From the NCBI RefSeq assembly GCF_000192795.1, contig NW_007360617.1:56537-120536 (forward strand): a stretch of 64,000 nucleotides of DNA, written 5' to 3'. Source of the DNA: Vavraia culicis subsp. floridensis. Taxonomy: Eukaryota; Microsporidia; Pleistophoridae. This document shows positions 20,617 to 31,425 of the stretch, one piece after another. The notes under the pieces were generated by a model, which saw only the letters and a list, made by a program, of their open reading frames with translations, ran no database searches and had not been told where the DNA came from. How positions within the stretch are numbered: the first letter of the stretch is position 1; every line of letters starts with the position of its first letter. The translations under genes were made by a program, and so were the position numbers.

Positions 20617-23600
20617 ATGGATGCGTTGAACAAGAAATTCGGTGTTCCGGATGACTACGTCTTTATAATCGACATACGTTCGGTAAACAATACCATAATA
20701 AACGAGAGTGTGCAGGACATGAGACGTGCACTCATTGAAAATGCAAGCGTGGTGTGTGATCGGTCCACAGACAGTGCCCGGATGATGATTAGCAACATAT
20801 CCCGGACTATCAGGAGCAACTTTTTTTTTTATCTCAGCAAGGGAATCCGTGTGTTCCTTGATGTTGAAGTGCCGGTCTGTCTTTTCAATTATAAGAAGCG
20901 GCTCATGGATGAGATCAAAAGGATCTCGGAAGAGACTAACGTGCTAGTGTTTTTGCAGATAGGCAATGATGAGAGTAGAAATGAGGAGTGCAGCGGTACA
21001 GCGACGGGACAAGCAGGCATCACTGAGGAGCTCTATGGTAGTTTAGAGTCGCTGAAGTTCGAGACGGATGATGTAAAGCCCTACGGTGACGAGGCCCCGT
21101 ACATCTACGAGAAAAACTGCGAGAAAACGAACATTAAACGCTTCAGCGAATCACCGAACTGTTACTGCTTCAGGGCCTATGATACCGAAGCATACGAGAA
21201 AGATGCTTGTGAGTGCGAGCGCTATGGTCGGAACGATCCCAGATCAGAAAGCTTTCCAAACTACGACTACAACGAAGATCTTCTGTGCTCCTCGCCCCTT
21301 TCGAATAACGAATCTTTGTTCTCTGATTCATCAGGCCATGTCGAGGACGACCATGGCGACAACATGCATAGATACAAGAGGGGCACGTACGATCAGCGGA
21401 GCGCTTCCATGGAAAAAGGCGCGGTTACGAACAGCACGGATTGTGAGAAATCCGCTGGCAACAACTTAGAATCGAACATCACCGACACGGGTATCGAACC
21501 AGGATGCAGCGACGTGCACAGCAGAAACACTGAACCGGAAAGAGAACAGGGCACCAAGGACTCAGGAGCTGACGTGTGCCCAACAAACAGTTCATCGGGC
21601 GCGAGCAGCTTGCAGGCAGAAAGCGAGATAACCATCCAGATTAACGGTCGATGGAAGGAGAGCGCGATTGCGCGTCTCAAGATTCTCAAATTTATCGAAA
21701 ATTGCTTCGGCAACGACCTAAAATTCATAAACTGTGAGCGCACGTATTTCAATTTAGAGAACAAACGGCGCTACTACTATGGAACCAAAATAAATTACAA
21801 GCTAGCTATCACACAGAACACGTGCGATAAGGAAATTATATCACGGAGGAACTTTGACGACGTGTATTTCTTCGAAATTGATACTGTCAAGCTGTTCTAT
21901 CTGTTTTATTACCATAAAAAGCAAATAGAGGATGTGCTGTGTTCATACCACTCATTTTTTGAAACTTCTAAGATCAACAACACGTCTACCACGGTAAAAC
22001 TGACCGGAAAAAACCACAAAATTGTGCAAAAGGCAATTATGGGAATGACCGAGGATATCTTCAAGGTTTTGGTCTCTGAAGTACCGTATCCTATACCCGA
22101 TACATTCATTTTCAAAACACATGAGCGCTCCATGATTGTCGGCAAGAAGCCTAACATCATCGAATTGCTCAAGTACAGGGACGTGTACTGCCACGTTCAG
22201 ATTGAACTGAGCAAGGAGCTCGAAGAGTTTCTCTGCGGAAAGAAAAACGGAAAGATCAACCGCATAATCAAAGATACGGGCACCAAAATTAGTATAACGG
22301 TGAACAATGTGATGACGATCTACATATCGGGGCAGAGTGCAAATGTCTCGGTGGCAATTCACGCCGTGGAGAACGAATTTCCCGAGGAGCTGGCATTCCA
22401 TCTGAGCGAACGGCACCACAAGCGGATAATAGGCTTCGGAGGAAAGAACATTCAGCGCATCATGAAGAAACATGGCGTGTACATCAAATTCATGAGCGAA
22501 TATGAGCGGAGACAGAACAATTACAGCGGTAATGTCGTTGTAAAGACACCAAGAAAAAACCGGGAAGCTCTTGAGAAAATGAAGAGTGAGATTTTGATGC
22601 TTGCGGACGAGAAGGAGTACAAGCGGGAGATAGTGCAGATCAGAATAACCGTGTTCGAGTTTTTTCTCTTTTTTATTGTGCGAGCTGTCGGTTATAGAAT
22701 GCTGTTTGACGAGGTGATATTGTCGTTTAGCAGAGGCACGGACACGTTTCTGTTCAAGGACTACTTCTTGGAGGTGGACAAGACGCCTTTTGAAAACTTG
22801 CTGCTTGAGAGTGAGAAAGTGCGTGAAGAAGAAATTTCATGTGATGCAGAAACGAATGCCACGGATGAGAAGGAGAGTGATACTGAGATAAAGGAAAGGG
22901 AGTTGTTGGTGGGGCATGACGAGGAAAGGAAGTGTGATGCAGGAGATGGTAAAGAGAATGGAGCGGGAGAAGCTTTAAATGGTGACGGAGACTTGCCTGA
23001 GGACGAGTTTGGTGGACTTGGCCATGGTCCTAGGGACGGGTATGTACGAAATTGTGCGTGGTCCAGCGACAATGGGTCGTGGAGGCCGAGTGGTGGTACG
23101 TGCTATGGCAATAAAGCGATAGCGAACGAATACAGAGGAGTGTTAGGTGATCAGCACTACGAAAATAGCCAGGAAAGAAATGTAAAGAATGCCACACCTA
23201 CCGATACATCCAACATAATGTGGTGCACGCCGTCCCAAGCTGGCGTAACTGGCAAACCAGAGAGCGAGAGAGGCCACAGAGCCGGGAAAAGTATAATTGA
23301 AGACAGCAATGAATTGGAGAGTAAAGATCAAAGCGTGATACAGGTGAATAGACCAGCGATTACAGGCAGTAATCCATCTGGAAAATTAATTGATATTATG
23401 GACTGGGCTGTTCAAAAGCAGAAGGCTGAATTAAACATGGCGTATCACGGCCATTCTGATACCACCGTGAATAACAAAGGAAAGGACGCCTCCGATCTGA
23501 GCGGTAATTCGTTACGCCCTCATACAGCGTGTATGAAAAAGATAAAACTAACTAACACAGAAATAAATGCAGCGGGAGGCACGCCATCGAAAATGGATGG

Positions 23601-24654
23601 CAACAACACTGCTTTTGATGGTGCATTTGACCGAAAAAAAGTCGTTTGGGATGAAGAAGAAAGGCGATATCATACAAACGGCAGTGTTCCCGTGAACGGT
23701 TCACCGGGATGCGGTCGGCAATTACCAATAAGCGAGAAAGCTACGAGCTATGTGGCGAACGATGCGTTCTCCGCTGAAACTGCCGATCAAGATGCAGCTG
23801 TTAAATTGAACAACGTTCAAAAAGATGGTACAGACGGCAAGGAGAACGAAAAAAGAAGTCCGTTTAATGCCGATGAGGAGCTCAGCTCTACATCGGGTAG
23901 CAGCAATAAACCCGCGAATTCGGCTGAAATGAAGGGCAAAACTGCAAAGCATGCCAGTTCAGCAAAGAATGACCTGGGAAGTGGGGAAGAGCACCGATAT
24001 TATGATTTGAATGCCGATTGCAGCAACAAAACAGCTGCTGTTATCCCAGAAAGCTCAATTATCAACGCAACGGGCAGCTTCATTGATGAGAATTTACAAC
24101 GCATGCAGTACGTGAATGACGAGACGATGAAAATCGTTAGCCATATCAACAGCATCATGTCAACAACCGGAAATATCAGCACAATCAGTCTGAGTGGCAT
24201 ATGCACGGAAAGTATGATCAGGGACATTAATGATGTGGTGGGACTCAGCAACGCCAAGAAAGAGTTTTACTTTGATATCTTGGGAAAGAGAGAGAAACTC
24301 ATAAAGAAGATTTCGCCGTTTTATTATCAAATAGGAAAGAACTACAAGTGCACGTTCGCGTTTGCACACGCCATTACCCTGAAAGACGGCTCCTTTTTTC
24401 TGCGCAGTTTCCAGCAGATTGAGCAGCATCAAGACGGTGTGAGCACCCTGATACACATAAACGCGCTGAAATGGTGCGAGGAACGGAAACTAGCATTCAA
24501 AATTTTTCATTCCCAGCTTTTCTACTCATACGAAAATTCATTAAATGAGTCTAAGATTGGTGACGAAGCGGGTTCTAGCGACAACGGGCCCAAGATAGGG
24601 TCGTTGCTGACCGTTGGATTTGAGAAGGGAAAAAAACAATCTTCGATGAGGTAA
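20617..24654 (+). CDS. Giant protein with two tandem KH RNA-binding domains
   Basis: A 1345-residue protein, very long for a microsporidian gene. Two KH domains lie together. The first is near residues 515-590 (CGKKNGKINRIIKDTGTKI) and the second near 590-685, with the canonical GxxG loop in KRIIGFGGKNIQRIMKKHGV. A region before them (residues 335-510) contains another possible degenerate KH-like unit (HKIVQKAIMGMTEDIFKVL). Residues about 160-335 and 760-1180 are acidic, Asn/Ser/Gly-rich and probably disordered; a folded, charged C-terminal domain of about 160 residues follows. The layout recalls vigilin/SCP160-like or yeast YLL032C-type RNA-binding proteins. The frame opens at a TTG (20605), but the ATG at 20617 has CCCGAA directly before it and is the start. 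The RNA targets are unknown. Confidence 0.85.
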   Translation: MDALNKKFGVPDDYVFIIDIRSVNNTIINESVQDMRRALIENASVVCDRSTDSARMMISNISRTIRSNFFFYLSKGIRVFLDVEVPVCLFNYKKRLMDEIKRISEETNVLVFLQIGNDESRNEECSGTATGQAGITEELYGSLESLKFETDDVKPYGDEAPYIYEKNCEKTNIKRFSESPNCYCFRAYDTEAYEKDACECERYGRNDPRSESFPNYDYNEDLLCSSPLSNNESLFSDSSGHVEDDHGDNMHRYKRGTYDQRSASMEKGAVTNSTDCEKSAGNNLESNITDTGIEPGCSDVHSRNTEPEREQGTKDSGADVCPTNSSSGASSLQAESEITIQINGRWKESAIARLKILKFIENCFGNDLKFINCERTYFNLENKRRYYYGTKINYKLAITQNTCDKEIISRRNFDDVYFFEIDTVKLFYLFYYHKKQIEDVLCSYHSFFETSKINNTSTTVKLTGKNHKIVQKAIMGMTEDIFKVLVSEVPYPIPDTFIFKTHERSMIVGKKPNIIELLKYRDVYCHVQIELSKELEEFLCGKKNGKINRIIKDTGTKISITVNNVMTIYISGQSANVSVAIHAVENEFPEELAFHLSERHHKRIIGFGGKNIQRIMKKHGVYIKFMSEYERRQNNYSGNVVVKTPRKNREALEKMKSEILMLADEKEYKREIVQIRITVFEFFLFFIVRAVGYRMLFDEVILSFSRGTDTFLFKDYFLEVDKTPFENLLLESEKVREEEISCDAETNATDEKESDTEIKERELLVGHDEERKCDAGDGKENGAGEALNGDGDLPEDEFGGLGHGPRDGYVRNCAWSSDNGSWRPSGGTCYGNKAIANEYRGVLGDQHYENSQERNVKNATPTDTSNIMWCTPSQAGVTGKPESERGHRAGKSIIEDSNELESKDQSVIQVNRPAITGSNPSGKLIDIMDWAVQKQKAELNMAYHGHSDTTVNNKGKDASDLSGNSLRPHTACMKKIKLTNTEINAAGGTPSKMDGNNTAFDGAFDRKKVVWDEEERRYHTNGSVPVNGSPGCGRQLPISEKATSYVANDAFSAETADQDAAVKLNNVQKDGTDGKENEKRSPFNADEELSSTSGSSNKPANSAEMKGKTAKHASSAKNDLGSGEEHRYYDLNADCSNKTAAVIPESSIINATGSFIDENLQRMQYVNDETMKIVSHINSIMSTTGNISTISLSGICTESMIRDINDVVGLSNAKKEFYFDILGKREKLIKKISPFYYQIGKNYKCTFAFAHAITLKDGSFFLRSFQQIEQHQDGVSTLIHINALKWCEERKLAFKIFHSQLFYSYENSLNESKIGDEAGSSDNGPKIGSLLTVGFEKGKKQSSMR

Positions 24655-24979
24655 GATCCCCTGTATAAATAAATGTAAATAGAATTAAAAGTATTTGGAC
24701 TCTGAACTGCCAGGCAGTGGTGTGCTTAAAAGATTTTACCACCGAAATTCTTTTTTACCCGTGTTTTGCCAGTTCTTTGCGTATGAGGATTAATCGCATT
24801 TTGTTAGAATATTTCATTTGAACAGCGATTTTCTCGGTGAATTAGATGCAAGAATTTTGTTTCTGTGCTTAACAAACATTGATTACACTAAAACGTGCTT
24901 TATTGGAGAGGATGAACACAATCCTTGGTACTGAAGTGTTATATCTAGCGTGTCATGTTCGGATGGTTCTTATTTAAAT
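24655..24979. other. Intergenic, no gene seen
   Basis: AT-rich 3' flank of the KH gene, with ATAAATAAAT about 10 bp after the stop that could serve as a polyadenylation signal. Confidence 0.4.
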
Positions 24980-25126
24980 GTGCTCGTCTACCACCTCTTG
25001 AGGGCTTGGTGTGCTAGCACATCTTTACGTGCTTGTCTACCACCTCTTGAGGACTTGGTGTGCTAGCACATCTTTACGTGCTTGTCTACCACCTCTTGAG
25101 GACTTGGTGTGCTAGCACATCTTTAC
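24980..25126. repeat. 49-bp tandem repeat, 3 copies
   Basis: Three head-to-tail units begin at 24980, 25029 and 25078, reading GTGCTTGTCTACCACCTCTT then GAGGACTTGGTGTGCTAGCA and CATCTTTAC. The first copy differs at two bases; the other two are identical. It is in the KH-ArfGAP spacer. Confidence 0.93.
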
Positions 25127-25682
25127 GTGGCACAGCTACCCAACGAACCGGTGTTTATCAGCATGGTGGCGAAGAATGAAATACTTGTGCTTTTGCAGCA
25201 GTTCGCGCTTTGAAACAATTATTTAAGAAAATTATCGCGCAGAACTGGGTACGCTGCCCGTTTTTGTGGCATAGGTTGAGACTTGCGGTGATGACTGAGT
25301 CACACTATGATTTGATGGCAACGACCGTGACTCGTATACGCAGTGCTATCTTTTGCCAAATTCCTGTCTCAAAATACTATTTGGTACTTCCAACTCGAAA
25401 CGTACCAAGCAGATGTACAAACCGCAGAATGTCTCACGTTCATCCACGCATCCAAACATTGGAGCTGTTTAGTACATCGCTATCACCCGGCACCGTTCCT
25501 TTTCACATTAATTGTTAATTTTTCCTTTTTCATTTTTTAATTCTGCTCATACAATAGCTTTGTCAGTTTACGGGCTGGCAAAGCACCGGGTCAATTCTTA
25601 TTCAAGACCCTTTCCAATTTCCACACAAAGTATAAATCGTAAATATTCTGAAACAATCATGTTCATGAAAAATTAAAAAAAA
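25127..25682. other. Intergenic upstream of ArfGAP
   Basis: About 550 bp. An ORF of about 100 codons (25210-25518) has no motif and was not called. An A-run precedes the ArfGAP ATG. Confidence 0.45.
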
Positions 25683-26570
25683 ATGAGTCCCTCTCATAAC
25701 ACAAAAATGCACAAATTGAAGAAGATTGCAAAATTGATGAAAACAATCAATACGGTCCCAGCGAAAGAGCGCATATCGATGCTGTACACGTTCCCAGAAA
25801 ATGCGCTTTGCAACGACTGCAAGAGCATCAATCCGACATGGGCGAATCTGAACTTTGGGATACTGCTGTGCACGGCTTGTGCAGGCAGGCACAGAGAGAA
25901 CAAGCACTACAAGATTAGAAGCCTCCTGTTTGATAGGATTAGTGACAATGAGGTGTTGCGTGTTCTGGTCGGCGGAAATGGCGATTATTTTGGGGACAGC
26001 GACGACACCACAGGCAAGTACAAGGAGTATGAGTGGTATGCAGACGAGTTAGCAGAGAGGATAAACAAAATGAAGGAAATGGAGGGCGATACGACGAAAA
26101 CGGCAGAACAAGATGTTAAAGTTGATGATGGAAAAGCTGGCATGAGAATAGAAAGAACGCTGGAAATCATGAAGAGCAAGAGGACCTCGAAAATTGGGAG
26201 TAAATCGATTGAAGAAATAAAGAAAAAGCGCCAAAGTGAAAAGAAGGAGGATAAAACAGTGGTGAAGGAAGTGCAGAAGCAGGAAAAGACCGTTGTTAAG
26301 GAGGTCAAGCCGAAAAACGTCACCGAGACGAAGCCGTATGAACCAACGGTCGTTGCATTTGAGCGCGGAACCGGTGCTTACACGCTAAAGGGACAGCCAT
26401 CGGGAGATGTAGGCCTTCTCGATACCAAAATAGAGGATGCGGGTGGAAACGGGTACAACTACAAGAACATAAAGTTCCACAGCGCGAAGAAGGAGAAGAG
26501 CGTTATCAAAAAGGTGGCAGAAGGGAGTAAAAATGTGATGTCCGGTTTAATCAACAAATTCAATAAATAA
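25683..26570 (+). CDS. ArfGAP zinc-finger protein
   Basis: GTPase-activating protein for Arf, acting in COPI coat release and Golgi traffic. The N-terminal zinc finger is complete: C43-x2-C46-x16-C63-x2-C66, with the catalytic arginine finger at R71 (CAGRHRE). The surrounding ALCNDCKSINPTWANLNFGI is the classic ArfGAP core. The rest is a charged, lysine/glutamate-rich, probably coiled-coil or disordered region (EIKKKRQSEKKEDKTVVKE, with repeated TVVKEV). Near the C-terminus are short motifs of the GTGAYTLKG and NGYNYKNIKFHS kind, as in GCS1/GLO3-like proteins, ending in a lysine-rich segment. ATGs at 25683 and 25707 are both possible; neither has a strong C-run just upstream. At 295 residues it resembles yeast Gcs1 (352). 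Confidence 0.9.
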   Translation: MSPSHNTKMHKLKKIAKLMKTINTVPAKERISMLYTFPENALCNDCKSINPTWANLNFGILLCTACAGRHRENKHYKIRSLLFDRISDNEVLRVLVGGNGDYFGDSDDTTGKYKEYEWYADELAERINKMKEMEGDTTKTAEQDVKVDDGKAGMRIERTLEIMKSKRTSKIGSKSIEEIKKKRQSEKKEDKTVVKEVQKQEKTVVKEVKPKNVTETKPYEPTVVAFERGTGAYTLKGQPSGDVGLLDTKIEDAGGNGYNYKNIKFHSAKKEKSVIKKVAEGSKNVMSGLINKFNK

Positions 26571-26988
26571 AGCTATTCTGTTGTTTATCGCAGGGAATAA
26601 ACCCGGTTTGTTATCAAACAAGAAAATGTTGGAGCTTTGCGCAAATATAGGCAAATGTTGTGCGTAGGATGGCCGAAGACCTTCACAACGATTTAGTGCT
26701 AAACGATTTTATGAAGTGCAAGCTGCACTTTCGTGTACAGGGGTGATTTGTCCACCGCTTGGTGTGCTTTACGACTGATCGCTCGATTTACGGAGCTAAC
26801 AGCCGGCAATCGGTACCAGCCAACGTTTCTCGGTATTGTCTTTGTCCCCGTGTTAATAAACGCGAAGAACCAACCTGAACACGAGTGCATGCACCACGAA
26901 CGTGTTATCCACGTCTGTTAACGAAATGAGCGTTCTTGTCTGTCCCCTACACCTTAAAGACCCGTTCCATGTAAATTTATCACTTTAT
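26571..26988. other. Convergent intergenic region, ArfGAP/SEC12
   Basis: About 420 bp with no supported gene. AATAAA-like signals follow the ArfGAP stop. Confidence 0.45.
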
Positions 26989-28335
26989 CTACCGATATGT
27001 CCTGTAGAAACCAATTAGCAGCGCTAGACCAACAACCATCACACACAACAGAACAAACACGGCAACTCCTCTCTTTTTGACGGTTACCCGCCTGTCAATC
27101 AGTCCGTTGAGTGAGCAGTAGTACACGAAGTTGTCCTTCACGGCCACGCTTGTTATCGGAATGGCACACGGGGTAATTTTGTTCACCAGAACGGTGTTCT
27201 TGAAAATGTACAGTGTACCAGAGGATGTGCCAACCGCAGTGATAAAGTAATCCTTCCTACTTTTGATGTGGCTGCAGGTTATCCTAACGCAATCTCTACA
27301 CCTTGCAGGTTTGGCAGTGGTCTCGTTGGTGCTGTCTTGCTTTTTGCTCGTCTCTTTTTCCTGGCACACATTGCATTCATCGTCCGGTTTGTGATTGGAG
27401 ATGCATGTTATTCTCTCCATCTCCACCTCCTTCACCTCTTCTTTGATGAAGACCACCTTTGACGACTTTTTGAGGTAGAAAACCAGGTGGTCGTTGACAA
27501 TCTCGGGCGACACGATTTCTTCATCGAAATTGTACTTTTTTAGGTTGAACACGAACGTGTAGCGCTGGTGAGAGCGTTTCTTCTTCATGAGAGCGCTGTC
27601 TTCACTCGCTCCTCCGTTCTCAGTCCCTTTCATGTTCGCATCCTGTTCGTCTCCAGCCACGTCCTCCTTCAAAATTTTGTAAATTCGCCTGTTCTTTAAA
27701 AAGAACCTCTCCCAATTATCGTTTACGTCCGTGTGTCCATCCTCTCTCACAATCATAACCCTGTCGTCTTTCCTCCCCAGCCCGTAGAAATACTCCTCCT
27801 GCCGGTTCTTAATCTTCCGTTTGTCGATCTGCCACGCCACAGTAGGCATATACGCAAATATTTTCTTCTCCGCCAAAAAAATGTTGAAATTGAAGTACGT
27901 GTGCTGATCAACCTGTACTTTGTACCGCTCTAGCACGTGCATCTCATCTTTACAAATTTTCACATGGCTGAAACTCTCCATCCCCACCAGTGTTAAATAC
28001 ATGGTGCACTGCGGCAGCAGGGCCAGGTTGTCCACACCGTCACATACGCCCTTTACTATGCTTGTGGGAAGTGGTTCCATGCTTACTTCATCGGCAGAGA
28101 AGTACTCAGCCGATGAGTCATCATCATTCTCAGGTAGGGTGATTTGTGTGCTCGTGTAAACCTGTATTGACCTGACAATATCGTCCGTTTTGAAAAAAAT
28201 CAGTTCTTTCGCTGTTGTACTGTCCATTATGACGATTCCGTTCTTCTTACCAAATAGAGGATCACCTCCACCACCTGCTGCCACTACTACGTTGTGAGTG
28301 AGCGTGAGCGTGTACAACGGAAATATTGTGGGCAT
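26989..28335 (-). CDS. SEC12: SEC12-like Sar1 exchange factor (WD40, ER membrane)
   Basis: Guanine-nucleotide exchange factor that loads Sar1 with GTP on the ER and starts COPII budding. The beta-propeller begins with LTLTHNVVVAAGGGGDPLFG and KKNG. This matches the SEC12/PREB signature of a glycine-rich potassium-binding loop followed by .G..N. The middle is divergent and acidic, with blades ending in motifs such as YFITAVGTSSGTLYIFKN and a final ITSVAVKDNFVYYCSLNGLI. A single transmembrane anchor lies at the C-terminus (VAVFVLLCVMVVGLALLIGF), giving the expected type II topology. A cysteine pair cluster (CNVCQEK...CRDCVRITC) is an unusual insertion. The ATG at 28335 has CCCTTG nine bases upstream. 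At 448 residues it is close to yeast Sec12 (471). Confidence 0.8.
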   Translation of the reverse strand: MPTIFPLYTLTLTHNVVVAAGGGGDPLFGKKNGIVIMDSTTAKELIFFKTDDIVRSIQVYTSTQITLPENDDDSSAEYFSADEVSMEPLPTSIVKGVCDGVDNLALLPQCTMYLTLVGMESFSHVKICKDEMHVLERYKVQVDQHTYFNFNIFLAEKKIFAYMPTVAWQIDKRKIKNRQEEYFYGLGRKDDRVMIVREDGHTDVNDNWERFFLKNRRIYKILKEDVAGDEQDANMKGTENGGASEDSALMKKKRSHQRYTFVFNLKKYNFDEEIVSPEIVNDHLVFYLKKSSKVVFIKEEVKEVEMERITCISNHKPDDECNVCQEKETSKKQDSTNETTAKPARCRDCVRITCSHIKSRKDYFITAVGTSSGTLYIFKNTVLVNKITPCAIPITSVAVKDNFVYYCSLNGLIDRRVTVKKRGVAVFVLLCVMVVGLALLIGFYRTYR

Positions 28336-29408
28336 TTTTTCAAGGGTTGTGGAATCGTATGTTAAATGTTTTGGTCCGGCAGGGACCCGTAGAACAGCAG
28401 CGGAGAAGAAATTATTGGTGCTGTGTACCGTGTGTGTTGGAATGAAACGTAAGCTGCCACACTTTTAGGGGGCTGGTGCTAGTCAAAGTGTTTGACTCCG
28501 TAATTAAATGAAACCTCTGATTAATTACTGCCTAGCGGAGTGCCACAGCGGCGAATTTGCCGATAGAAACATCAAACACATCATTTATCATTCTAAGGAC
28601 GTGCTCTGCATGGATTTACACCAATATGCACTCGCCAGAGCACAGAATGTGTATGGTTTTAGATATTGCAGTGGCAAATGAAAATTGCAAATCAAGAAAA
28701 ACAAATTGAACGTAAACACGTTCTCACTGTGTACTGATCGGGTGAAAATACCGCAAAATGGAGAAATGGTGCTGGCAGCATATCTGAGCTCGCCAACCAC
28801 TGTTTTAATTAAGACCGATTGACAGGTCGTCAAGAAAACACCCTCATTGTTCTAAATACGTTTTAATTAACAACAGTTGCCGATGTAGGAGAAGAATCGT
28901 TTAATTTTCATATGGAAATGGACAAACGTATTTTAGCGAAAAAAAAGGAATTCACATATGAAGGTGCATTCCTTAAATGGTAAACCTAGAAATACTGTAA
29001 ATTAATACAAGAGGACACGGTTGCACGGCACTACTGCGATATTGGGGAAAGCACTGCGGTTTAACACAACGAGATTTGCTAGCGCTGATAAAAGTTGAAC
29101 GTTTTTACCGTGGAACATTCTGTACACACCTAATCGCTACGGGATAAAACCAAATGAGCACCGATACGGCGGTTGAACGCAAAATTTCATACAAAATCGT
29201 TAAGATAGGAGTAATCGTTCCGTAGGATGCAAAGACCACCAAGCGTGCACATTCAAATGGCTGTGCGCAATGACGTATAAATTTGTGGTCCAAGCATTAC
29301 ATGGCACAAAACGGATACCAAGCCACTGCACGCTTGAACACGGTTCCTCTATTCCAAAGGTAGCACTGCACAGTGCGTGCGATAAGCAACACAAGAACGA
29401 AAGAATGG
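28336..29408. other. Intergenic, no gene seen
   Basis: About 1.07 kb between SEC12 and the ALG7-like gene. Short ORFs lack motifs. Confidence 0.5.
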
Positions 29409-30299
29409 TCAAGCAATCACTTTAACTATCTTCTCGACCAGCTCTTCCAAACGGCGCCATTTAATAATAAGGATGGCCGTGGTGCAGTAGACCACCTGCA
29501 GCAGAAAAAAAAGATTGCAAAACACGCCTTCATTCATAGGACCAGTAAGCATTAAAAGGTAATTTAGCAGCGTCATATTCATTTTGTCACTTCGGAAATA
29601 GCTTGGTTTGAGAAACGTGCCATCGTATCCCGGCATCCTGTGCCTTGGGCAATGATAAAAGCCCAAAATTTGTGGCAAGGATACTGCAAAATTCAGAATT
29701 TGCAGACCATAGAACAGCAAAATCAGCCTCTGTTCCAAGAAAATAATGAGATAGCCCGCAAAAAACAGATACGCATTTCCTATGAAAACTTTGCTTGGAT
29801 AGGCGTTCAAATAGAGAAGAGGCATCGAACTGCTCAGAAAAAGAGTTACAAGAAGCTTATCAACGTTATTAAGCGTTGTTAATGACAGCATTATTATGAT
29901 CACCTGCCCAATTTCTACGCCATTGATGCCGCTCAATATATTTATGCAGTTACACGAAAACACAGTTATCACAATTCTGTACAGAACGTATGCAACACTC
30001 ATCTCATTCAATTTCATATCGTTGCATGCCAATAGCATCGGAAAAATAATTTTTTCTTTCCATGGCATCTCTATAATGTCGTCTAGCACGGCTATGTAAA
30101 ACGCTACAACCAGTCTACTGTCCAGTTTATTGAGAACACCCAGGTGGAGCAGGAAAGATACGAGGGGGGCAATACCGGCACCCTCGGGTATTTTCTTACA
30201 GCCATTCTTGTGCATGTCCATACCTGTGAAGTTTAGCATGGAAACTGCCTTTATCAGGATAAGCGACAGCACAGACGAAGTGATGATGTACGTGTACAT
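29409..30299 (-). CDS. ALG7: ALG7/DPAGT1-like GlcNAc-1-P transferase
   Basis: Polytopic membrane enzyme family that moves GlcNAc-1-phosphate from UDP-GlcNAc to dolichol phosphate, the first step of N-glycan precursor synthesis in the ER. About nine hydrophobic spans are visible. Conserved blocks: KNGCKKIPEGAGIAPLVSF (family KP..PES.G), FYIAVLDDIIEMPWKEKIIFP (the DD motif), CINILSGINGVEIGQ (family NAINILAGINGLE), LNAYPSKVFIGNAYLFFAG, and HCPRHRMPGYD (loop with the substrate-binding H/R residues). One departure stands out: the aspartate of the family's VFVGDT motif is asparagine here (codon AAT near 29785). At 296 residues it lacks roughly 110 of the usual 410. ALG genes are reported absent from Encephalitozoon, so either retention or a changed function is possible. 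Confidence 0.85.
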   Translation of the reverse strand: MYTYIITSSVLSLILIKAVSMLNFTGMDMHKNGCKKIPEGAGIAPLVSFLLHLGVLNKLDSRLVVAFYIAVLDDIIEMPWKEKIIFPMLLACNDMKLNEMSVAYVLYRIVITVFSCNCINILSGINGVEIGQVIIIMLSLTTLNNVDKLLVTLFLSSSMPLLYLNAYPSKVFIGNAYLFFAGYLIIFLEQRLILLFYGLQILNFAVSLPQILGFYHCPRHRMPGYDGTFLKPSYFRSDKMNMTLLNYLLMLTGPMNEGVFCNLFFLLQVVYCTTAILIIKWRRLEELVEKIVKVIA

Positions 30300-31425
30300 G
30301 GTATAACAAGGATAAAATTTTTTAATTCGTAGTATTTTTTGCTCAGGATGGTGTTAAATGCTTGGGCAAGGAGTGCCGTGTTGTAAATCGTTTACCTGAA
30401 TGTTCGAGGTGCTATGACATTGGCAATCATGTCCAGGTATGTAGCACACGTTATTATATCTTTGTTGAGAGACTGTGAACTAAAATGGCGATACTGTCAG
30501 AATAAGATGTTTGACATGTTGGAAAATTGGTAATATTCGGGGATCAGATGGTTTGCCTGTCAGTACTTATGCTTTTCATAATGGATCATCTGTTCAACAC
30601 CGTAGCTGCGTAGTTTAGAACTGCTGTCCGCTCACATCTTCGTATGATAGTGCCTTTTTCATATTTTTTTAGAACATGTTTTTATTTCTTTACCAGCGTC
30701 ATTACCTAATCAAACACGTCTTTCTGACTCGCTGTGGTCTGCCAACCCCATACCTCTGGCGTATTTGTTTCATGGTCCGAAATAAAACCTCGTTTATCAT
30801 AATTCTCTATGATCAGGCCCTGTATCACGTACAGCAGCCGTAGATTTATTGCGGGTAGCTGCCATCTCGCAACAGACCTGGATATTAAAATCTTTTTTGT
30901 TGTTGTAATTCACCAATTAATGAATCTGCCTTGTTTCTTCATTGCAAGAAAGCGTTTGCATCGTGTTGCTACATCCTTTATGGATGGTAAACGTGTAGTG
31001 TGCCCTATTTTATACTCCCATACCGGATTTAATACCATTTATAACTGAACATTGAGGTGAGAGGTGATAATCAAACAGATCCGCGAGGAAAGGGATAATC
31101 AAACAGACTTGCAAAAAATAATTAAATACCACACATTACCACTACTCCGTAGGCTTGCTGGTAGTATAAGTGAATTACATTGTCTTGTACCGTTGAGTAA
31201 CTGTGCATGCGATCCCTTACGGTGCAAGAGCCTGCTTGTCAACCACCATAAAGGGCTTTAACGCGGGAGTGTACGTAAATAAAGGTAGGATAATTATTGA
31301 ATAGTTGTGTTTGGACTAAGATATGCCACCATTTCTCTATATTATGGGGCTGAACATTCGCATGGAGTGGTTTTCTGTTCCACTAATCCTTCATGAAATA
31401 AATCAAATTCCTCTGTCCCCCAGCG
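30300..31425. other. Divergent intergenic region
   Basis: About 1.1 kb between ALG7 and the pseudouridine synthase. No gene is seen. Confidence 0.5.
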
